From Tubiluchus corallicola (lineage: Eukaryota > Priapulida > Priapulimorpha > Priapulimorphida > Tubiluchidae), in the NCBI GenBank assembly GCA_030141605.1, contig JAQGDQ010000180.1, positions 126,001-190,000 of the forward strand: 64,000 nt of DNA. The letters run 5' to 3'. Below are positions 1-12,401 of this stretch, piece by piece; positions within the stretch are counted from its first letter, which is position 1, and the number at the start of each line of letters is the position of its first letter. The translations under genes were made by a program, and so were the position numbers. The notes below the pieces were generated by a model. That model was not told where the DNA came from, did no database searches, and saw only the letters and a program-made list of their open reading frames with translations.

Positions 1-153
1 AGTTAAGAACAGAGGCCGGTCAACACTTGATCTTCAAATATAATTACAACATTAAAATTACATGTTTGTTACGTTTTACTCAGTATTAAAACAATGGTTA
101 AAATTTTTCTGAAGTAGCACCCCCAGTAATTTTAGCTACGAACCGCCACTGAC
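1..153. mobile_element. hAT-like element, 3' end only (cut by window edge)
   Basis: Matches the last part of 4774-5273 (ACAACATTAAAATTACATG, AAGTAGCACCCCCAGTAATT) and ends GAACCGCCACTG at about 153. The left part lies outside the window. Confidence 0.6.
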
Positions 154-834
154 CATGGCATCATCGTGTCATTGTCTTTACCATCATTGTTGTCTTCGCT
201 GGCATCGCAGTAGCTTTCGATGACGTACGAGATTTAAAATATGTCTACTGCCTAGCTACTGTCTGGTTCACAAACTAAGACAAGCTCTGTGATATGAGTT
301 TTTTAATCACATTTACGATTGACACTGCAAGAGTTTTGAAAGTGACACAATCATCTTGTTCAAATAACGGTTTTATTTTGTTTTTGCCATTTTGCATCAA
401 AACAAAACTAAATCGTTTTGCGAGAAAAGCATGGAACGGATTATGCGGACTGGTCAACATTTAGAAGCCGCGATTCATCCGTTGATTAAAATCAAGTCAA
501 GCAGGAAGCTGAGATGGATTATTAACTTACACGAGCCGCCTATACACAGACCTGCGAACGAAAACAATTTATACAATAGCAAACACAAGTTCATCACAAA
601 ATCGTATTTGCTTTTGCGCACCCACAACATCTGGACTGACGCTTGAAAACTAGGACACTGGTGCTGACGACAAAACATTTTTCTTGCAAGAAAAGCGGAG
701 GGTTTACAAAAATTGTACACGTTTAAAACGGACAAGAAAACATTCACACCGTCTATTCTATGACAAGTCACAAAACGTAGTACAAGACACGCTGATGTTG
801 TACACAAAACTACGTTACGTAACAACTCGTTTTC

Positions 835-1315
835 TTTGGTAGTCCTTTCAATTTTGGAAGAAAATACATCGTGTTAGCGAGATCAAACAATGACAACGTA
901 TTTTCATGGCGATTTTCAGTCTAGCATGCAGGTAATTCCGACATCGATACATTTAATGAATCTGCCTGTTCCTCGTGGTTTTCATAATGTGAAAAAAAGA
1001 GCTTCGGGATAATGACGTCATCATGTAATCGACACAATTCGTTATGACGACATTTGTTGCTAGAAAGATGATGTTACGTTGTTCCAAGTGCTTTCTTTGG
1101 CAGACTTTTCAATATTGGAAGAAAATACTTTGGGTTAGCGAGACCAATATGTATTTTCATAGCGATTCTGAGTCTCATAAGTAATTCCGATGTTGATGGA
1201 TTTAATTAATCTGCTGTGTCGCATGGTGTCATATGTGACATAAAAAGCTTCGGGATAATGACGTCATATAATTGACACAATTCGCTATGACGAAATTTGT
1301 TGTTTTGCAACAGAG
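835..1315 (+). repeat. ~250-bp tandem duplication
   Basis: Unit 1 (about 840-1060) and unit 2 (about 1090-1315) share GGAAGAAAATAC, GTTAGCGAGA, CTTCGGGATAATGACGTCAT and GACACAATTCG in the same order, with many substitutions. Confidence 0.8.
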
Positions 1316-1499
1316 TAGAAAGGTAAAGAAATTACTTAAACTTTTTATAGTCGGGCTCGCGTGTATAACTGGCTCTGTCTAATCAATTTTGGCTTATGGC
1401 GCAACGCGTTATTTATCACTTAGGATAAAAGATAGCCTAAGTAACTTATGAGACTTTTATCTCAGAAAAAATGCATTCAAATAAACAGCTAACTGAGGA

Positions 1500-1907
1500 A
1501 AGTTGACACAAATGAAATATGCCGAACGAAATGCGAAAGTCGTGTTTACGCACAAGTAGCATCTCAAGCGGGCGCAAGTCGTTTTTGGCGTGTATTCATC
1601 CGCCGAATAAATACACTATTTACTGTAAATGGTAATTTTTTATGATTTATAATATTCTTTTAATGTTAGAATTAATATTTTTAATATATTTTTATATATT
1701 TTGTGATTTTTTATGCAAAATTCTTCAAATCTATACATTTCTGTACAATACGTACTACGCGTGTGCAAAAATACTTTAGACGGAGTACCGCAAAAACCCG
1801 CGAAACAGCGAAAATATCGCGACAAATATTCTACATAATTATTTTCGAAAATCTTGCGAAACAGCGAGTCCGCGATAAACGAATCGCGAAGTAGCGAGGG
1901 AACACCG
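1500..1907 (-). mobile_element. copy of the 31874-32357 element, one end lost
   Basis: The reverse-oriented match ends GCGAGGGAACACCG at 1907, followed by TA. The shared AT-rich interior and the GCGGATGAATACAC-type block are present; the other terminus is diverged. Confidence 0.65.
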
Positions 1908-2985
1908 TATATTAGTTCACGCTTGTATAGTTAAATCATACTAATAAAAAATGTTTTCTAGAAACTCATATTGCTAAAAATGTTGAGAGGTACGCGGCAA
2001 ATCGCTGACTTTTGAAAGGGGACTTGGCTAAGTAAAAGGTTAGGAACCACTGCTATACAGTAACTAGGTCCTAATCTAATCGCAATACGCATCAAAGTCG
2101 AATTACTTGAACTGCGCTACGTTACAAGTTCAAGAATTTTTTTTTTGAAAATTTTTTCCCCATGTGGTTTTGCCTGTAACGCACAACGTAAAAGTCGACT
2201 TTACATGCAATACGCGAAATCATTTTTTACTTTTTTACAGCGTCGTGCATAGTTAGAACTCTGCGTGTAAAATAAACACGTACGCACCATGTTAAACTGA
2301 ATTAATGCACATACGCATAAATTCGAATTAAGGTCAAGTCAGCTTGATGACGCAGATTTGTTAAACTACAGAATAAACAAACTTTCGTACTGCAATGTTG
2401 CTCTTTCCTAACGTGTTTTGCTCCCCGGATTCGGGTTTTTCTAGTTTTAATTACTGACAATCGTCTTCACTCGGTAACAACTGCATCTGTTCGCGAATTT
2501 CTCCTAGCAGGAACGAGGAATTTGATTTTTTCTGCAACGTGCGATGTTATTTGAAACATTAGCAGACGAAGCCAGTTCGCTACTGCCTGCCAGTTTAATT
2601 AAGTGGCTTCCGTGGGTTAAACCAACACAGACTATGCGAAATGCCTTTTTTGCTGTATCTGTTGCGAGTCAAAATCTCAAAGCGGAATTTATAATTAAAC
2701 CGCCATCATTCGTCAACATGGGGTTCCCTTCCTGAATAATTGCAAAAGTGGTGACAGCGTTTGCGCGCATGGCATGTTACGCGGGATCTCGCTGTCAAGA
2801 TTGCTCATTTTGCGCGAGTTGTCTTGTTCTCTAGTCTGACTCCATGGACACTTTTTGCACATCCTGATTCCTTGGTTAAATCGTTGAAATATAACTATTG
2901 AGTTATAACTTTTCCATAGGAACAGCGAATACGTGGAATGAGGTTTACTGCCTTTCATTTTGGGAAAATGCACATTTAATATTAA

Positions 2986-3527
2986 AGGAAAACCGGATGA
3001 TTGTGTAAACACGAGTTCAGAATAAAGAATGTTCTAAAATATTGAAAATTACAATAGCTTATTTTAAATCGAAGCTTTGGTTAAATAATAATTACCTCGG
3101 ATACTCAAATTTCGTTAAACTTTCAAAGCTACGCGCGGCTCAGTGAATCTACTAAGATTGGCAGCGGCACCTTTTTGTCACATTCGCGTGGCAGACAAAT
3201 AGAAGGCGGTACCGTGATAAGCACGATCATGAACTGCTGTGCTAGTTTCTGACGTCATATGACGTAAAGCCCATTTTTGTGACATCATGCGTTTAAACAG
3301 TACTGCAACACCTATGCAAATGTGCTTGACGCGCAAGGGAAGACGCCTGCCATTGCACAAACTGTGGTTAGTTTCTGACGTAAGCAATAGCTGTGCTCGT
3401 TAATTAACTTTCTAAGCTAATAATTCAAATATAAGGAACAATTGTTAAATTTTATAAGCAAGAAAATGTATATTTTGGACAGTAAATTAAAATGGGATTT
3501 GAGTCTAAACAATCTTCCGGTTTTCAT
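2986..3527. mobile_element. piggyBac-like MITE, family B, TTAA-flanked
   Basis: 542 bp flanked by TTAA (2982-2985, 3528-3531). Termini AGGAAAACCGGATGATTG and CAATCTTCCGGTTTTCAT are inverted repeats. TTAA targets are the hallmark of piggyBac transposition. No transposase is encoded. Confidence 0.78.
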
Positions 3528-3855
3528 TTAAGCGCTTTTATAGTCTTTAACTAACTAAGCATGCACACCAGACGGCCGTGCACCTAGTAATCTTTTACTA
3601 AAACACGAGACTGATCTAGAGACGCATAGATCTCTACAAACAGGCAAAACTCTCCCATCTAAACACACACAACTTGAAATTACAATGAAATTTAAAATAA
3701 ATTTTAATGACCGTGATACATACCCTAGCTGACCAGGAACAACTGCTGGGTAACCGGCACGGATTTGTAGAGGTAAAACTGAAAAATAAAAACAAAGCGT
3801 GAACAACAAAGCGAGCTGAAAAACGTCAACTTATTTTGTGTAGCTGACAGTCTAA

Positions 3856-4020
3856 GGCCCATTTCACACTGAGGACGCGCGGCAGCATTCCCCGCGAAAA
3901 CGAAACGCATCTTGCTGCATGGGATTTCGAGAAAAATCGGTAGTTTTCAGAAAACTTTCTGATTTTCTGACAGCAATTCCGTGCGTCATTTTTCCTTGCC
4001 TCCTGAATGTGAAAACAGCC
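3856..4020. mobile_element. 165-bp Harbinger-like MITE
   Basis: From GGCCCATTTCACACTGAGGA to CCTGAATGTGAAAACAGCC, related at the left end to 5551-6622. The flanks are TAA on the left and TTA on the right. A short (AT)n tract follows at about 4036-4063. Confidence 0.65.
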
Positions 4021-4689
4021 TTATGAACAGAACAATATATATATATATAAATATATATATATAAACAAAAACACGTGATTTAATTTTTGAGAAAAGCAGT
4101 CGTCTAGTGCTGTTACGATTACTTACTACGCGGGTTGACAAAACGAAGAAATTCATTTCTGGTTTGCAGTAGAAAAGATTAACAATTTATTGCTAACTAA
4201 TTTAGTACAACCGATTTTTTAATCATGCATGGTTTCCTATAAGTTTTCTAACATAGTTTATAACAGGTTTAGCTATTAAAGGGCATTAGTAATTTTACTT
4301 TTCAAATGTTTTTTAAAGGAACATACATAGCTAAAAATAGCGCCAATCCATTCACTTTTATGCACACAAAAAGCAACCCTTGTCCTTGATAAAAGCAAAT
4401 AATTGTCCAAAATTAATAAAAAAAAAGATTAAAATGTTCAACGTTGTTTTCACTAGCTAGGTAACACTAAAAAGTTAACAATATACTAATTTATTTCCTA
4501 TCTTGTATAAACTTATAAAATTTATAGTGCGCTCATTTTCACGTGAAAAAAACTTATCTATGCATACGTTTCACCCAAAGCTGGATCGCAAAAATCTGAT
4601 TATGATTTTAAGCAGGCTGATTCATAAATATAGCCACGTCGGATACAATGATCGTGTCCGTCCGCCCGTCAGTCCGCTGGAGCAGATCT

Positions 4690-5375
4690 CGAAAGGGATG
4701 TTAAGTAACCGAATTTCTCAGAGGGATCTTTCTTGACACACGGCTGAATTATTCAGTTTACAAGCTCAATAAGCAGTGGCGGCTGGTGTTTAGGTACTGT
4801 GAAACTGCAGCACCCCCTATTTTCACTTAATATTATATTCAATATGGTAAGTTTTTTTTTCTTTCGTTCTTTTTTTATACTTGTACGGAACCAGAGCAAG
4901 TGAAGGTAGTACTCTTTGCTTCATAGCCCAACCCAGCTCCAGCAACGCGGTGTTTGGCTGTTGTGCGCATGTGCACATGTCTGAGCCCAAGTAGAGAAAG
5001 TACTGCCTCTCTCACAGTTCGTTGTCAGTTGTCACGTGCTCACGATACGTTGTCACGGATGAAAGCTTGAATTGCGACAATCTAGGCTATTAGTAAGCAA
5101 AAATATTTTTTGTTTAGGATTTTATCAAGTTTATGTATAAACTTTCGCATGTTTGTTTGTTTAAAATTACAACGTTAAAATTACATGTTTGCTTTGTTTT
5201 ATACAGTATTAAAATAATGGCTGAAAATTTTCTGAAGCAGCACCCCCACTATATTTAGCCAAGAGCCCCACTGTCAATAAGTCAAACCTGAAGGGAAAGT
5301 AACCAAATTTGTCCAAGGGACCCTTCATGACAAATGGCTGAATTATTCAGTTTAGAAGCTTAATAAGTCAAAGCT
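4690..5375 (+). repeat. ~80-bp direct duplication at the hAT insertion site
   Basis: The host sequence AGTAACC...CTTGACACACGGCTGAATTATTCAG...GCTCAATAAG recurs after the element as AGTAACC...CATGACAAATGGCTGAATTATTCAG...GCTTAATAAGTCAAAGCTG. The hAT element sits at the TCAATAAG end of the first unit. Confidence 0.6.
4774..5273. mobile_element. hAT-like non-autonomous element with perfect 8-bp target duplication
   Basis: 500 bp, from CAGTGGCGGCTGGTG to CCAAGAGCCCCACTG. It is flanked on both sides by TCAATAAG (4766-4773 and 5274-5281), an exact 8-bp target-site duplication as made by hAT transposases. It encodes no transposase. Related copies are at 1-153 and, inverted, at about 46900-47300. Confidence 0.88.
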
Positions 5376-5550
5376 GAAGGGCATTTCACATCGGTTTACA
5401 ATTACGTCGGCTAGGCTACAACATCTCAAAAAACAAATGATTCAAATAAATAAAACTGAGGTTTGCCCTTTCACACATGTGCATCGAGTATGACAGCTGC
5501 ATTTGCTTGATTACTGCATGGGCCACATGACATGATGACGGAGAAAGTTA

Positions 5551-6622
5551 GGCCCATTTCACACTGAGGATGCAAGGAAGCTGTCAGAAAATATTTAGGA
5601 AATTTCTGATTTTTTTCTGGAAATCCCACGCAGTAGGAAAGTCCTTTTCACAGTGAAATCGCGCATCCAGTTAGCTGTAGCTACTTTTCTAGTGTCGTAC
5701 TGTATCGTCCAGTTAGCTGTAGCTACTTTTCGAGTATCGTACTGTATCGTCCAGTTAGCTGTAACTACTTTTCTAGTGTCGTACTGTATCGTCCAGTTAG
5801 CTGTAGCTAGCTACTTTTCGAGTATCGTACTCTATCGTCCAGTTAGCTGCAGTTATTTTTCGAGTGTCGTTCTGTATCATCAAGTTAACTGTAGCTACTC
5901 TTCGAGTGTCGTACTGTATCATCAAGTTAGTTGCAGCTACTTTTCGAGTGTCGTACTGTATCGTCCAGTCAGCTGTAGCTACTTTTCGAAAATCGTACTG
6001 TATCGTCCAGTCAGCTGTAGCTACTTTGCGAGTTTTATACTGTGTAATCATGTCTAAATTAAGTTATTTTTGCTATATTTCTCATATACAAAGTACAATT
6101 AATAATGTTAGTCAATGTAATGTCAGACCTGTTTAGTTTTTAGTAAGGTTCTGCTAACAACTTCAAAAACTGAAAATATACAAATATAAAACAAATATAT
6201 GCGTGCGATATTTTTCCTTTTTCACGAATATAACCATCGATGCTGTATTAATAAAACATAAAATTGTCAGTTTGTTAAAAGAAAGATTGAATTTTATAAT
6301 TTTATGCTGAAATGTGTTGATTGTTGTTCGTTAAATAAGAACGAAGTAATTGAAGAGTTGAATTTAAGGCTGAATTCCGCGAGGATGACTCATGAAAATG
6401 GAACATGCAGCATTTCTACTATGCGGCGAAATTCCCCACGAAGAGGACGCATAGCTCTAACTGGCGGCAGAATTCTTCACGGGCAACTGCACGATGAATT
6501 TTGCTGTGCATCCTCACTGTGAAATGCGCCATAGAAAACACTGTGTACCCCTTTCGTGGGGAAAGCCACAAGGGATTTCTCCTTGAGGCATTTTGTTGTG
6601 TGTCCTCACTGTGAAATGGGCC
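5551..6622. mobile_element. Harbinger-like non-autonomous element, TTA target duplication
   Basis: 1,072 bp bounded by GGCCCATTTCACACTGAGGA and GTCCTCACTGTGAAATGGGCC, a near-perfect inverted repeat, flanked by TTA on both sides (5548-5550, 6623-6625). GGSCY-TTTCACA termini with a 3-bp TWA target are characteristic of PIF/Harbinger. An extra terminal-like segment, TCCTCACTGTGAAATGCGCC, occurs at 6511-6530. No transposase is encoded. The 42-bp minisatellite at 5667-6050 is internal. Confidence 0.8.
5667..6050. repeat. 42-bp minisatellite inside the Harbinger-like element
   Basis: Nine units starting CCAGTTAGCTGTAGCTACTT at 5667, 5709, 5751, 5793, 5839, 5881, 5923, 5965 and 6007; one unit is 46 bp because of a duplicated AGCT. 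The 42-bp period keeps frame, so both strands show long open frames. These are products of the period, not genes. Confidence 0.9.
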
Positions 6623-7552
6623 TTAGAGGGTTATATAGGTTTTCTAACAAAGTCAAAGTTTAAGAAAAGAATGACTCGATAAATTACGCATTGTTCGTAT
6701 TGACTGCACTAGATGTGCAAATTAATTAAATTAAATTAAATTAAAATAATATCTCGAAAATAAAATGTCTGAAATGATTGGACAAACAGAATTTTTGGCG
6801 CATGCTTAAATCGCATAATTTACAAGATACTAAAACTGAAAGGCCAAAGTCGAGAAAGTAGTTTGGAAGTTTTTGTTGTCCCCAAAAATTGCAAATATGG
6901 TAAAAGTATACATTCTGATCTGATGTTGCAGAAGGATGGGTACAGCTGAAAGGGTTATGGTGTCCGTTTGGCTATGGAAGCCTAGTTGATACGCAATCTT
7001 CTTCAGTCGCTGCAAGCGTGACGCCTTACTTTTCCCTATGAAAGTTAAGCAGCATTGAACCTGGTTAGTAAATGGATGGGCGAGCACTGCAAACTGCTTT
7101 GCCTTCTGCCATACTCTCGTGCTAAGGAAGGAAGTGTAGTGTGGTTATGCGAACTTGGCTAAACTCTGGCAGATTAATGTTTCAGCTTAGGAAATTACTG
7201 TATAACGACTAGCTAGATATCGGTCTTGCCACAACTATTCAAATTTGTAGAAGATTTTGGTAGATTCCGACTTACAGCGCTCTCTAAATCCAGAACTGGG
7301 TAATATTCAAGATCGACAGCTGGTCAAAGTCACGTAGCGACTTTGGAACATTTTGCAATATGGGTGAGTTCTGTCATTTCTTGAACATTAATTATATTGT
7401 GGTAGAGCATTATTAATACAACATAGTTTGAAAGTTACCCACTCCAAGCGTACAAATGATTTTGCCTTTCTCAATAAAAATATGCTTCAAAAGTTTAACT
7501 GACCTTTCATTTTGCGCTGTTAGTTACGTTAAAATAAACTTCAAAAATATTA

Positions 7553-8090
7553 AAAACAACACAACTCTATTAAAACTTTTACATTAAAAAGTTAAAATCA
7601 TGCCAAACATTTCGACAGGCTACTGCTGTCATTATCAATGGTAAATTTATAAACATGCAACCAGCCTATTATGCACTAATTAAGTAGTTAACAGAAACCA
7701 AATAGGTAATGAATAAGCAGACTAGTAAAGAAATTGATACAGCAACTGAAGTACTAATTAAGTAGTTAAGAGAAACCTAATGGGTAATGAATAAGCAGAC
7801 CAGTAAAGAAATTGATACAGTAACTTAAGCACTAATTATGTATTTACAAAAACCAAATAGGTAATGATTAAGAAGACTGTGTCAATTTCTTTTCCTCAGG
7901 TCTGCTTAATCATTACCTATTTGGCTTCTGTTAACTACTTAATTAGATCCATAATGTTCTATGGGCTCTGCCTATATAAACTGGTTGTATGTTTGTAAAA
8001 TTTACCACTGATGATGACAACAGCAGCTAGTCGAAGCGTTTGGCATTATTTTTAACCTTTTAATGTAAAAGTTTTTAATAAAGTTGTCTT
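7553..8090. mobile_element. inverted-repeat module with hammerhead-like motifs (Penelope-type relic)
   Basis: Long inverted arms: AAAGTTAAAATCATGCCAAA at 7590 mirrors TTTGGCATTATTTTTAACCTTTT at about 8040. The right arm on the plus strand has CTGATGATGACAACAGCAGC, then TAGTCGAAGCGTTTGGC. The left arm on the minus strand has TTGATAATGACAG, CAGTAGC, CTGTC, GAAATG, i.e. a perfect 5-bp stem between a CUGAUGA-like box and a GAAA box. Between the arms, about three direct repeats (ACTAATTAAGTAGTTAA...) occur at 7675-7880. Penelope-like elements are known to carry hammerhead ribozymes. No reverse transcriptase is present. Confidence 0.42.
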
Positions 8091-8478
8091 GTTTTTAACT
8101 ATAAACGTTTTTATAAGCCTGTAATAGAAATCAACTTCAAAATTTTTAAAGGTTTGATATGTTTGAGTCACTGTCACAATAACTACCTACAACAAGCTAT
8201 GCGTATCCACAGAAAGCCAACTGTCTGGCATGGAAGCTGTATTGGTTATTCAAAGCCGAAGTCTGTATCTTCTTACGTTGAAGTCATGCTGTTAAGTTTA
8301 TACTGGCATTCGGGCAGCTCATAGTTAGAATTAATGCGCGTAGCTGTTCAAAGACTGAGACTATGTATACTGTCGTAAAGCTTTAGCATGCTTGTTATTC
8401 CGTGTGCTGGTGCAAGCATTCGTATGCAGTATGCATAATGTATTAAAGGACAAGAAAAGGGGGTACCTGAAGTATTAA

Positions 8479-8949
8479 AGGACAAGAAAAGGGGGTACCT
8501 GAAGTAGCATTCAGAAAAATCCCTTAAAAATTATATTGCTTTACAGAAATTTTATGCGTACATCGTAATTGTGTTGAAAGAATTTTTTGTTTGTTTTCAT
8601 TTCAAACATCCCGCAATACTGTTCCGAACGCGCCATTACATGACGTCATATAACGTATTTTTAATCTTATTGACAAGATACAGTAATTTCAAATTTCACT
8701 TAGTTAGTGACGTGTGCGCTACGCATACTCTAATTATTTTTTCAAACTTTACACAATGTTATCTCAACTTGTTTAAAATGACATCGTCAAAATGGCTGCG
8801 TCTAATGGTCAACACGCGAGTTTAAATTTACATGTTTTTACAGCATTACTGGCGACGCAAGCCCTGTGTGCAAAAGGCAGTATGTAAGTGGTATAAAATT
8901 TCAAGACCAATTTTTTATGCTTTATATAAGTGAAGGATTTTCTTGTGCT
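8479..8949 (+). mobile_element. piggyBac-like MITE, family C, internally deleted
   Basis: Begins AGGACAAGAAAAGGGGG after TTAA (8475-8478) and ends TCTTGTGCT before TTAC. A 32-bp duplication of the left end (8443-8474) precedes it. Compared with 19282-19961 it lacks about 200 bp. Confidence 0.7.
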
Positions 8950-9426
8950 TTACAAATTTTCTGGTAAAATTTTACTGAGTTGCTTTTAGCAAAAATCAAC
9001 CTCGATTTTGTGTCAATGAGTTTAAATCAAATTTTAATCAAACAGTCTTAACAAAGAAAACGTGTGTTCGGTGTATCGTCTTGCTTGGCAAAATGGTTGA
9101 AGTTGAAAGGTTTAAATATTTCCGAATGAAAGCCGTTTCAGAAACAGTATTATTTCACGGGAGACAGAAAAGTTTATTTAATTTCTTTCGGGGTGTGCTT
9201 TAATTTATTCCAAATGCACCAAGACTATTTTGGGTGATTCACGCACGCACACACGTAACAACGCAAAGGAAAATTTCCATCTACACAAGTCCATAGCTAC
9301 AAGTACCGTTGCTTCATAGCCAGCAAGTTAAAACTTAAACAAAAACAGCAAAGCGCTTTGTCTACAGATTAGCGAATCATAGTTAAGACATGCTATTTTT
9401 CTTCTGAAATAAATTCTCTCTACAAA

Positions 9427-10131
9427 TAGGGTTGCCACTACTCCTGATTTGGCCCGGAGTCTCCTGAAATTCAGGTTAGATATCTCCTATAATCATAGAT
9501 TCGTGTTTCGGTCAGATATTTGAGAAATTCTAACATTTCCTAATTTCAACCGCCACGTTGAAATACAAGTGGGAAAAGTGGAACTATAACCTAACTTACA
9601 TGATATTGCAACTTTGCACGAGGTTAAGATAAAAACAGCAGAATTTTTTTAACTAAGATAGCTGTAAACTTGCTAAATTATGTAATCGGTTGCATGGCTT
9701 CATCATTTAACCCCTTCTATAATTTTTGTCAATTTTACTGCAGCGGGAAATGCTGCAAAGCAAGTTTATTCTTCCGCTTTAGCTTTAACTCACAGAACGT
9801 AAAGTACTTTGATCTCCAGAAACCTAAAAAAACCTGGGAAATCATTCAATGGTATTTGGACTGAGAAGGAACTCCGATAATGTACACTGCTTACACACTT
9901 TACTTTCAGACTGTTAGGGTTTTTAGAATCTAAGATCAATAAGATCAAATGCGTTACTACATTGTGGTGTAAAATTCTTGATTTTTGTTTTTGAAAAAGG
10001 CCTTACAAAACGTCTAAAATGCAACGTCAAACGTTGGTTCACGGTGTCACCCAGACTCCATAGCTTCTGGCTCTTTACTCCTGATTTCAGTTCATGATGA
10101 AGTGGCAACCCTATGATAGCTGGCAACCCTA
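9427..10131. mobile_element. hAT-like element with TAGGGTTGCCA ends and 8-bp target duplication
   Basis: 705 bp, from TAGGGTTGCCACT to AGCTGGCAACCCTA. It is flanked by TCTACAAA at 9419-9426 and 10132-10139 (perfect 8 bp). Terminal 'AGGGTTGCCA' is a common hAT end. An open frame of about 64 codons at 9670-9864 is retained, with compensating indels, in the inverted copy at 25380-25955, but it resembles no transposase. Confidence 0.82.
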
Positions 10132-10244
10132 TCTACAAAGCCTGTATGCACAGAACTGCCCAGTCACATTTCCCGAACAAGATGCAGTGTTAGACCTATA
10201 CCATTTACTAACCAGAAACTACACGATGGATGCAACATACTTAC

Positions 10245-10274
10245 CACTTTGATCTGCTACCTCCCCAAAGCATT
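10245..10274 (-). other. candidate 30-nt microexon
   Basis: The minus strand has a strong pyrimidine-rich acceptor (TTCCTTGTTCTTCTTCAG, ending at 10275) and a strong donor (GTG|GTAAGTATG) only 30 bases apart. Entered in phase 1, the frame reads CFGEVADQS with no stop, and it preserves phase. It fits either the frame ending at 10831 or RBM24 exon 2 (16468), both of which leave one base. No protein family supports it. Confidence 0.33.
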
Positions 10275-10830
10275 CTGAAGAAGAACAAGGAATTTGAGGG
10301 AAAAGAACATAAAGAAAGAATTATAATATCTATTCACATGTTTATTATAACTTAATTTTTATCAATGGTACCAATGAAAAGTGTAGTACCAATTCAAAAT
10401 TGTAGATCCGCTTAACTTATTCGTTCGTTTGGTGGTTCACTCGTTCGTCCTTCTTTCATTCATTCACTCACTCTCTCATTCATTTGTCTTTGTACCCAAT
10501 TATTTAAAGACAAATATTTGTTCACTTAAACTTTCTTTCTGACATCGAGTGTTGTTTATGCTTGTGATAACAGCATAAAAAAAGAAAAAGAACTTTGTTT
10601 TAACTTGGGAAGTTCTGTGAAAACTTTCGTACTGTTACTTTTCCAGGCTATTCAATGATGAAATTGTGTTGTCGTTGTAACTACTACTGCAGTAAACAAA
10701 CTTGAATAAACTAAACTTAAAGGCCTGCATAACCCCAACAGACATTGAAGTTTTTTTTAACACATTAAGATTACACAAAAAATTCATAGTCGTTATTAAA
10801 CAAAAGAGACTTAAAAATTAAATAACTTAC

Positions 10831-10960
10831 CTTTTCCTGGCGAATTTAGAACGCGTGCATTGCCGTAAAGATCGCCATGTTTCACGTCTTCCGCGCGAGT
10901 GCGCGAGAATGACGTGCGAGGTACAGAAAGTGTCCTTAGTTACCGATGTTTTTCTGCCGA
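10831..10960 (-). other. candidate CpG-rich first exon with GTAAGT donor
   Basis: On the minus strand a CG-dense stretch (CTCGCGCACTCGCGCGGAAG) is followed by ATGGCGATC, a short upstream-ORF-like frame, and then AGGAAAAG|GTAAGTTATT with the donor at 10830. The CpG density contrasts with the surroundings and suggests a promoter or first exon. Another frame, reading VKHGDLYGNARVLNSPGK, is open across it and would be in phase with the small exon at 10274-10245. No family is recognised. Confidence 0.28.
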
Positions 10961-11018
10961 TCTTTGGTGACTGCACTTATTATGTCATTCGTCTCGCGCA
11001 ACGAAAATAGCCGTTCTT

Positions 11019-11225
<207 letters not shown>

Positions 11226-12401
11226 ATCGTCGTCATTACTATAGTGAAGGTTTACTTTGACTTTAATTCCAAATGTTGTTTCATTTGAACTGATCCTCCT
11301 ACTGCTACTAATAATTGACTAAACACAATGGTTTCATACTTGCAATCAAGTAACAGTCTAACAGATTAGTTTGCTCAAGTCACTCAGCCTGTTTATTTCT
11401 AAAAAAACTTTTTAGTCTTCACTTCAAGTCTTGTTAGAAACAAAAGGTTCATATCCTTCAGATGGTGTTGAAAGCATGAACGTCAACAGTAGAATAAAAA
11501 ATTGAAAAAGTAACGAAAACCCAGAATGTTTTAGTACAATTATTTATTCCAAAAGTGTGCTAACAAGGTCGCTGAAAGGCGCTAGTATTTTTGTTAGATT
11601 TCACTGTAAACTTCAGCAGCATGGAGCCGTATAATAATACTACTGATATTCCATCAGGACTGTCGCGGAATTTTCCTGTTTTTAAAATAAAGAAAAGCAA
11701 ACACGAACATGGCGTCTTCCATCTGGCGATGTCCTGAGAGAAGTTGTGCTGTTTAAAAAAGCTTGGACGAAGGATATGTTAAGGTCCAGCTTGTCGCAGA
11801 AATGCGAGGAAATTTGTGTTTGCAAAAAAAATTCTGCGCGTATTATCAGTATGCGCAAGTATTAAAAGAATTGCTGGTTGTAACATGATTCGAAAAAACA
11901 TAAGAAAATCATTGAATATTTCCAATCATAAACGGTGTAATTCTTTGAACTTATTCTAAAGACTGTTGTTGTGAAGCAGAAAAGACAGTCTTCGGTATAC
12001 AGTTTCCGGAACGCTGTTAATTTTGGAATCTTTTACTATTCATTCCACTATATATAAACTTTATTTACTTTAAGTGCATTGACATACAGTAATATTAGTG
12101 ATCGGAGTTTTTCCACTGTTCAACAAATACATTTTAGTTGAGAACAGATATATACAACAGGTTATCACGAATATAGTTACATAGATAGTTAGTTCAAAAA
12201 CAGAAGTAATTCATTAGTTAACACTTAAAATTGAAATATACAAAGCTCACAGAGTACAGAAGCGGTACCAGAAACAATTGTCAATGTACATCATCTTGTT
12301 AGTTATATAAAAGTATGATTGTTCAATAATTGGTGTTTAATTCAAAAATCCAAAATTCCAAATAATTCAGCTTACAATTCAACATACAATTACATGTGCA
12401 G

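Noticed and set aside
460-830. 116-codon minus-strand open frame
   Set aside because: No family resemblance, no splice support, and a composition like the surrounding non-coding DNA.
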